64,000 nt of DNA, from NCBI GenBank assembly GCA_038049695.1, contig CP142451.1, positions 37,413,001 through 37,477,000 of the forward strand, read 5' to 3'. Shown in pieces: positions 57,096 to 64,000 of the stretch. The DNA comes from Cinnamomum chago. Its lineage: Eukaryota > Streptophyta > Magnoliopsida > Laurales > Lauraceae. Below the pieces are notes generated by a model. It was not told the origin of the DNA and did not search any database. It was given only the letters and a program-made list of their open reading frames with translations. Both the position numbers and the translations under genes were made by a program. How positions within the stretch are numbered: position 1 is the stretch's first letter; every line of letters begins with the position of its first letter.

Positions 57096-58439
57096 TGGAC
57101 TCAGTTTGAGTCCGGTGGATTTTGAGATTTTTATTTTCTTCCTTAGTGCTAGGTGGGACCTTGGCTACCCTTTTTGGACTAATTGGACTATGGGTGAGAT
57201 GTCTTGTGCCGACGCTTCTCACGGTTAGTTTAGTGGCATCGAAGTTCAATCCGTTTCAATCTTGAACGGGATGGAATGACGCGATAACTCCTTTATATCC
57301 AAATATAAGTCTTTTGCCTTGGTTATCGCGAATTCCATTCCTTTCGATGACTGAATAGGTTGGTCGATGTTTCCGAATTAACGTCATGCCTAGGATGGAC
57401 CGTCTATAACCTTGATTTTTCCTAGTATGGAATCTAGTACTACCCATAAGCTCATTTTATGTTGTGAAAATAGTAAAAGTGCATAAGGAGCCCGGAATGT
57501 CTTCAAACTCAAGGAGTACCAAGTAATTATCATAATCGACATACGGGACCCCTATTCACTTAAGTAGATCTTGCAATCAATATTCTTCCCGAAATGGTAT
57601 AGTGCATTATATTTCCTCATTTCCCGAGATTTGCATCACATGATATGAAATGAAAGTGTGCCCTTGAGCACCCCGTTTTACCCGTTTATTTATTGTACTT
57701 GATTTACTTGTTTCCCCGAAAGCATTGGAGTTACTTTAGTAACAGTTATTGTCCCGAAATGTATTGCCCGATATGATATGACAGTGTGCCCTTGAGCACC
57801 CCCGTTTATTTACGTGCCCTTGAGCACCCCCGTTTACCCGTTTATTTACTGTACTTGATTACTTGCATATGTCTCGATTGGTTTTAACCTATGAGTCGGC
57901 ATCACTAAGCTTGGATACCTTGTCAGTCTGATCCACTGACTTGGAGATCCCTCTCCCGTCCCGCCAGCTGCAGTTTGGATCCCGATACCCGGTCATTACC
58001 GTGGTCCCGATTCCCGATACCCGGTTCGCTACCGTGGTCCCGATTCCCGATTCCCGATTCCCGTATATTTATTATTGTATATATGATATACGTTGAGTCT
58101 CCTCACCTTGTGTGACTGAGACCAACGTCCCGCTCTTGTCACTTCGGTGATAGAGGACTTAGCTTCTTGTGATTGCCATCTTGCCAGTTCCCGATTCCTT
58201 GGACACCCGATATGGTTTATATTGCTTACTTGTTTTCAGTTAAATGATTTATTGCTTTTATGAAAGTTGTTATTTAGATAAGTGTTAATGCTCTCTATTG
58301 TAAATCCAGTCACTATTATATTGTTTTATGTCCTTTGCACACGTACATGTTTTACAGGAATGCCGGTTGGGCGAATACCCGTGCTTTTACATATGTTTCA
58401 AACGATAAATGATTTTGCTAGATTTATATGATTTCACAT

Positions 58440-58905
58440 GTTTTAAAGGAATACCCGAATTGTTAAATATCCGTGCTTTGTTTTAAATGACATTTGACTT
58501 GTGAGATTCCCATGTTTATACATGCTTTAAATGATTACCCGATTTCTAAATATCCATGCTTTGAAATATGTTTCAGATGACATTTGTTTGCAAGATCCCT
58601 ACGTTTATACCTGTTTTTAAATGAATACCCAAATTGTTAAATACCCATGCTTTGAAATAGGTTTCAAATGACACTTGTTTTGCCAGATTCCTATGTTTAT
58701 ACCTATTTTACATGATAACCGATTTATTAAATATCCGTATTTCTACATAGGTTTCAAATGGACATTGGTTTTGCTAGACTGTTATGGATACCTGATTTGT
58801 TGTATACTTGTGTTTTACTTAAGTTTCAAATGAACGTTTGTTTTGTCAAACCACTATATTTATACATGTTTTAGACGAATACCCGATTGTCAAATATCTA
58901 TGATT
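58440..58905. repeat. degenerate tandem repeat, ~70-92-bp units
   Basis: About six units, each with an AATACCCGA-like word (58450, 58533, 58624, 58715, 58786, 58878), then TTAAATATCCGTGCTTTG-like and TTTCAAATGACATTTG-like words. Confidence 0.72.
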
Positions 58906-60930
58906 TTAGATGATGTAAATGAATACATGTTTTATTAGATGTTCATGTTTTACCCGTGCTTGAAATGAATACAAGTTTTCCCCGAGATTCCCGACTTTGC
59001 ACCCGTTTAATTATATGCAGTACTTGATCGATTAGCACGATTTATTATATGTTTTACTCTTTAGTATATTTGTGATCTTTTCATCCACCTGCCAGGCCGT
59101 CGTGTCTGACCCACTACTTTTGGTACTCAGGTTCAGAGTTATTCGCCCCGAGTTGAGTGTTTTGTTGGCTTTGGAGCCATGCCTTGCAGGTTGTTTTGTC
59201 GGCTATGTCATGTAGACATTGAGCTTGACATCGGAGCTACGTCACATTTGGGTAGTGGTTTATAGCTTCTTGTTGTATGGCTTTTGTTAGCCTTTTTCTT
59301 GGGATTCTTAATTAATGTACATTGATAATTGTAACTTGAATATATTTGGGAATGTAATATCCTGTTACTGTCAGCTCTGTAAATTATTGTGATGGTTACT
59401 CCAGTCTGATATGATTCTTGATATAATAGCTATGGGCTAAAGGTTGAGTGCGACGCGGAATCCGATGGCCACGGACTTCGGGTCGCAACGCCACAAATGC
59501 TTCCGCAAAATATTCAGAATGTGTTGTCTTCACACACGCGGATCTTGGGAGAAAAATACATTTATCCTTAATCCCAATTCCCGCCCCCGAGGTTTCTGTT
59601 TCGGGGGCGTGACACCTTGCCATGTTGAACTTGCCACACTGCAGAAAGTGAATTCTGGTTTCAGTCTCTAATTGGTGTTTGATCTGTTGTGGGGCCCATT
59701 GACCATCCAAATAGACTTCTATTAATGTGCCAAGCATGAGTCAAGGGTTTGGCTCAACCTTGACTCATGGGGACCACCAAAGTGGGGTCTAATGTATTAA
59801 ATGGAATTTGATTCGATCGTTAAACATTGTCGAAGATGCCCGTAACTTCTGCAGCACCAAAATACTTATCCCTTGGCATCTGAAATACCTTTTACGAGTG
59901 GAATTGACTGACATAGACCTGGACCTGAAAGGAGCTCACTACTTAGGTTGGATCTTTGCTGTTTCCCATTGATTGGCTTGGTTTTGGAGATTTAATATAC
60001 TTAATTCATTGCTATCACTCTTGCATCCTTTCTATTGATTATACCTATTTATTAAATGAAAAATGGATGACATGAACTTAGGATTACCTAGTGGTGACCC
60101 GGTGTTATGGATTGGTGATCATTGACCTATGTTTGTGGCTAGGTAGGCCTAAGAATGGATGGTTATGATACCTTAGAATGAAGAGGATGGTTATTGTGGA
60201 TATGTGACCCATTTATGAATGTGAATGGACTGAATACTATTGGACGGAACATGGATGCTTAACTTGGACTAATTTGGACTAATTTGGATCTGATGATGGA
60301 CTTGGACTTGGAATGTAATTATGGATTGAACATACACCTTGGACCTCTTATGAACTTGATAGGACCTTGCTTAGGACAGGCATGCCTAAAAAGACACAGA
60401 CCCTTACTTGTATCCTTGAGTTGGCACTAACATTCACTCAGTTGTTATAACTTAGCCTTTGGACTGATCATCATTGGTGAGAGCTATATTGGTTATGGAT
60501 TAGAGCTATCATGATGAGTTATGGCCAGACGGACGGTGTGATTCCGGTTCCGGTCTGTTGAGCATGAGAGTGTTGATATTGTTGTTATTATTGGCAGGGC
60601 TCGTCATCTCTTGCATGGTTACTTTACTTTCCCCACCACGATTGGTTTACAGTATGGGAGGGCCGCTACATAAAATCATGCGGTTACCAACTCATTTGAA
60701 TGTGCCATGTTGATGTCGGTTAGACTAGATGCTTTACTTTCTATACTGATTCTATTTGATTAAATCTTGCTGTATGGCCTAGCATTTGTATCGTTGTTAT
60801 TCGTATGATACTGTGATCGTCTCTATTCACTTTGTTGCATACATCCTATGTTGCTTGTAAAATGTGCCTTGGATTTGACCCATCATTTGGTGCTTATGTA
60901 TTATCCTCGACCCCGAGGGCTATGCAATCT

Positions 60931-63900
60931 GTTGACACCAAAAATATCACTTTGCCTCTTCAACATCAAGAAGCTGCATCCTACTACAAAACAGGCAATG
61001 CTACTTCAAGCATTAGATCTTGTCAGACTCAAACAAAAAATTGTAAGATCCTTGAAGACAACCAAAAGAGGGGTTCATATGAAGTTTTGGGTCATTCCAA
61101 CATCATTTGACCCAACTTTACTCCTCCGGCAGCTGAACAAGTGCTCTTGGCGGCAATGGCGTCGAAGACATCAAAACTTCGATTAGAGCCTATGGATTGT
61201 CTCAAAATACCTCCAAAAGGCTCCATGCCAAATTTCAAGTCAAACCGACAACGTTTGACCCGACTTTGATGCTCCAAAACAAAATCAAGGCTACTGGCGG
61301 CGGAGCACCCCGGGACCATGACATCCAAAATGGAGCCAACAGATCGTCTCAAAATGACTCCAATAGGCTCCCTGTCAAATTTCAAGTCGATCGGACATCG
61401 GTTGACCGTACATCAAAGCGCGACATCTTCCTTGTGGTAAAATCAAGTCTATTGGCGATGGGACCCCACACGGCTTTAAAACTCAAACAAAAGCCCATGA
61501 CTGGTCCTATCTAATGTTCAGGAGGCTTCACCTCAAATTTCAAGTCATTCCGACATCGTTTGACCTAGTTTCGACTCTTGACGGAAAATCGGCTACAAAG
61601 TCTTCGGCTTTTCCAAAAATAGGTAACTTTGTGCTCGGATTTGCACGGCTTCTCGTCAGGTTTTCTTCAGGAGAATCAAGCCAGTAAATGAGGAGAAATG
61701 TCAAGAAAAATACAGGAGAAAAAAACATAAAAAGACTGAAAAACGGCCGAGAAATGGCGACTGGAAGGGAAGAATCCTCATGGTTGCCGGCGGCGACCCC
61801 AGCCCATGGCCGTGGTGCATCGTCGCCGGCCACCATGAAAATCTGGTTCGCCGGATTTGTTGCCGGGTGGCTCATTTTCCGCCCTTTCCGCATTTCGGGA
61901 GTTCCAGCCCCTGTGGTTTTCTGAAAATTTGATTTTTTATGCTTGAAATTGACTGATCTTCATCAACATCTCGGATCCGCCATCAAGAGCATGGAATCCT
62001 CATCGATCGCTCCAAAATCACCAACCAGCTGACCAAGAAAGTACACTTTCTGTTCGACCGATCGAGAAATCGACAAGACAGATGTCACCGGCCCACTGAT
62101 ATCAACCAATGTCCGAAGTTGCATCGCCATCTGACATCAAACAACATGTGGATCCATCGGCGATCATCAAAAGAAGAATTCCAAAAGACGCGGCACGGCC
62201 CGCGACTCTTCAAATGCCCTGGCGACCACTTAATGTTGTTAATTGACCCGTTTTATAACAACTTAATGCGGTCATTAACCATTATTTTGGACGACCCAGT
62301 CAAAATCAAGCAAATGGGAGTTACAAATCCAAGTAATCATGGAGTTAAAACCATGAAACTCCCCTCATCATGGAGATTAAGGGCGATTAAATGCCCATCA
62401 TTCTCCACCGGCCAATCACAAGCCAAGAGAAAGGAGTTACAAATCAAAGAATTAAAACTTGCAACTCCTCTCATCATGGAGCATCAATGCCATCAACGCT
62501 CATAAACCCACCTTATGGCCACCAAAAGCCTATAAAAGGAGGGTCATTCCATTTAAAAAAAAACATTCAAACCTTCGACCAACCTTCGCTTCACCCCAGA
62601 AAAAGTCCAGAAAAATTCCAAAGAATTCTCGAATAAGGTGATTAAAAAAAGTTGAATTTTGGAAATTTCTACCTTTGAATTTATTTCCGTTCTTTCTAAT
62701 TAAAAAAAAAGAAATCTGATTTCTCTTTTTTGGATTCAATTTTAAGAAACTTTGATCGTCTCCTCTTCGAATTTGATAGCTCACAGAAATGTTCGCAGCT
62801 ATTGTTCATATCGGGGAATGGGCCATCTTTTTTCTTTGATGAGTCCGATAGGGATTTTCCAAAAAAAAAAAAAAAAAAAAACTCTTTAAAAAAAAGATCT
62901 TTTTTTTGGATTCAGATTTGAGAAACTTTGGTTTCTTCCTTTTCGGGTTAGTGCTTGTAGAAATGTTTGAGCCTTTATTCGGATTGGAACACCATTCGCT
63001 CTCTTTGATGAGTCCATTAGAAATATCAAAAGAAAAAAAAGTTCAAAACCCACTAAGGTTGCACCAATTGCGTTCTTTGACCATTTGACCAAAGTGGATC
63101 TAAGAAAAGCCTTGTCTAGAGTGTGGAGGCAGCTAGACTGTCGAGGCATGGGTCATCCAAACGGGTTCATTAAGTAATCCTACCCTTACCTGGGGACTGA
63201 TCTATCTACTAAGGTTTCATAAGACCGAATTGGAGACCTATATCTTCAAAAAACAAAAAAAAAAAAAAAAATAAAACTTCAAAACAAAAAAATCTTAAAA
63301 AAAAACCTTCAAAAAAAATCTTCAAAAAAAAATCTTTTAAAAAAAAAAACTTTCGTCATTTGAGTTCAGATTTAAGAAATCTTGGTTCTCTCCTCTTCGG
63401 ATTTAGTGTTCGCAGAAATGTTTGAGCCTTTATTCGGATTGGAACACCATTTGCTCTCTTTGATGAATTCAATTTTGATAAAAAAAATACTCCGTCATTT
63501 TGAATTCAGATTTGAGAAATCTTGGTTATCTCCTTTTCGGATTTAGCGCTCACAGAAATGTTTAAGCCTATGTTCGGATTGGAACACCACTTGCTCTCTT
63601 TGACGAATTCAATCTTGACCTTTCAAAAAAAAAAAAAAAAACTTCCGTCACTTTTGGGTTCACATTCGAGAAATTCTGGTTCCTTCCCGTTCGGTCTAAG
63701 TGCTCGCAGAAATGTTTGAGCCTTGTTCGGACTGGAATACCATTTGCTCTCCTTTATGATTCCAATCTTGACTTTTCAAAAAATCCCATATCGTGTCCTT
63801 TCCAAGGATGCGATTTACAACATTTGTGCCTAGCGGTGCTAGTACACCCTTTCGGGTCTATTGTATTCGCGATCGACACATTTGTGTCTCCAACCTTATA

Positions 63901-64000
63901 TCATCTTACCTCGAGTGAGCCTTGTTTCTCGGTGATTTGAATTAAAGTTTACAATTGCTACTAACAGTCACTGGAACGCTCGCCCTGAGCCTACCATACT
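60931..64000 (+). repeat. TGTTGACAC-type long LTR, runs off the window
   Basis: Starts TGTTGACACCAAAAATATCAC and parallels 51794-53830 for 1.6 kb. It then continues with sequence absent there, including the ~150-bp tandem repeats. CAATC precedes it; the far end is outside the window. No coding sequence is recognised. Such long LTRs occur in Tat/Ogre-type gypsy elements, a tentative assignment. Confidence 0.68.
62727..63775. repeat. ~140-150-bp tandem/dispersed repeat, five units
   Basis: Units start near 62727, 62898, 63358, 63500 and 63645. Each runs ATTCAGATTTGAGAAACTTTGG-like, then CAGAAATGTTTGAGCC, TTCGGATTGGAACACCA and CTCTCTTTGATGA, followed by an A-rich tract. About 320 bp of other sequence separates units 2 and 3. 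Confidence 0.82.

Larger units (their letters stand above)
55552..59614 (+). repeat. solo LTR, family B copy 2 (4063 bp)
   Basis: Starts TGTGAGAACCCGACCC and ends GGGGGCGTGACA. Perfect target duplication CCTTG (55547-55551, 59615-59619). Homologous to 12200-15272 in opposite orientation. It carries the CCGATCGATCGG array (56937-57095) and a tandem repeat (58440-58900) that explains part of its greater length. No coding region or internal LTR pair is seen. Four kb is very long for a single LTR; a non-autonomous element without recognisable LTRs is the alternative. Confidence 0.83.
54088..60930 (+). repeat. TGTGAG-type long LTR (family A), interrupted and truncated
   Basis: Begins TGTGAGCCCCACCC, close to the family B start. 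A TATA element CTATAAAAC lies at 54391. It is split by the family B solo LTR at 55552-59614 and cut on the right by a TGTTGACAC LTR at 60931, giving about 2.8 kb of its own sequence. No coding region. Its true 3' end is not seen. Confidence 0.65.

Noticed and set aside
62727-63775. CRISPR-like array of regular repeats
   Set aside because: The units are long, diverged and A-rich at their ends, in a plant LTR, with no spacer pattern and no cas genes.

Overview
This window is intergenic DNA of a flowering-plant nuclear genome. That call rests on the element mix: a chromodomain-type Ty3/gypsy element, an Athila-type Ty3/gypsy element, Ty1/copia elements with an initiator-Met primer site, a plant L1 LINE with a DUF4283-like ORF1, MULEs with a PB1-like N-terminus, a hAT with an AGGGRTG-type terminus, a Helitron end and a tRNA-derived SINE. 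I found no intact host gene, rRNA, tRNA or CRISPR array. The species cannot be told from what I can see.

Layout. 1-2735: decayed 3' part of a chromovirus with its 3' LTR. 2736-5367: gene-poor DNA ending in a Helitron 3' terminus that abuts a long-LTR fragment ('family S'). About 5500-22445: one L1 LINE, split by a minus-strand copia element (7226-18531). That copia was itself hit by three long solo LTRs, at 8561-10755, 12200-15272 and 16710-18295, each with a perfect 5-bp target duplication. 22446-24632: AT-rich DNA with a direct repeat. 24642-30921: two related MULEs, one inside the other. The inner one carries a broken transposase gene and, convergent to it, a small two-exon gene for a GRF-type zinc finger. 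30931-35440: AT-rich DNA with a MULE-type MITE, degenerate repeats and a SINE. 35450-38110: two copia 3' halves in divergent orientation. 38375-39687: two copies of one MITE, the first interrupted by a hAT. 40569-43520: two related LTRs in opposite orientation. 46484-48694: another family S solo LTR. About 48930-51793: Athila-type pol on the minus strand, cut by a long LTR beginning TGTTGACAC. 54088-60930: a long LTR starting TGTGAG, split by a related 4.1-kb solo LTR (55552-59614), then cut by a second TGTTGACAC LTR that runs off the window and contains ~150-bp tandem repeats.

The elements do not work together; they are a stratigraphy of insertions, and target duplications give the order of many events. 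Two themes stand out. First, LTRs of several families carry arrays of short palindromes or near-palindromes, with a different core sequence in each family and even in two copies of the same family at the same LTR position. Second, the inner MULE has a convergent two-gene layout resembling maize MuDR, but its second gene is a GRF zinc finger. All coding regions read here carry stops, frameshifts or lost catalytic residues, so I infer that none is autonomous now.
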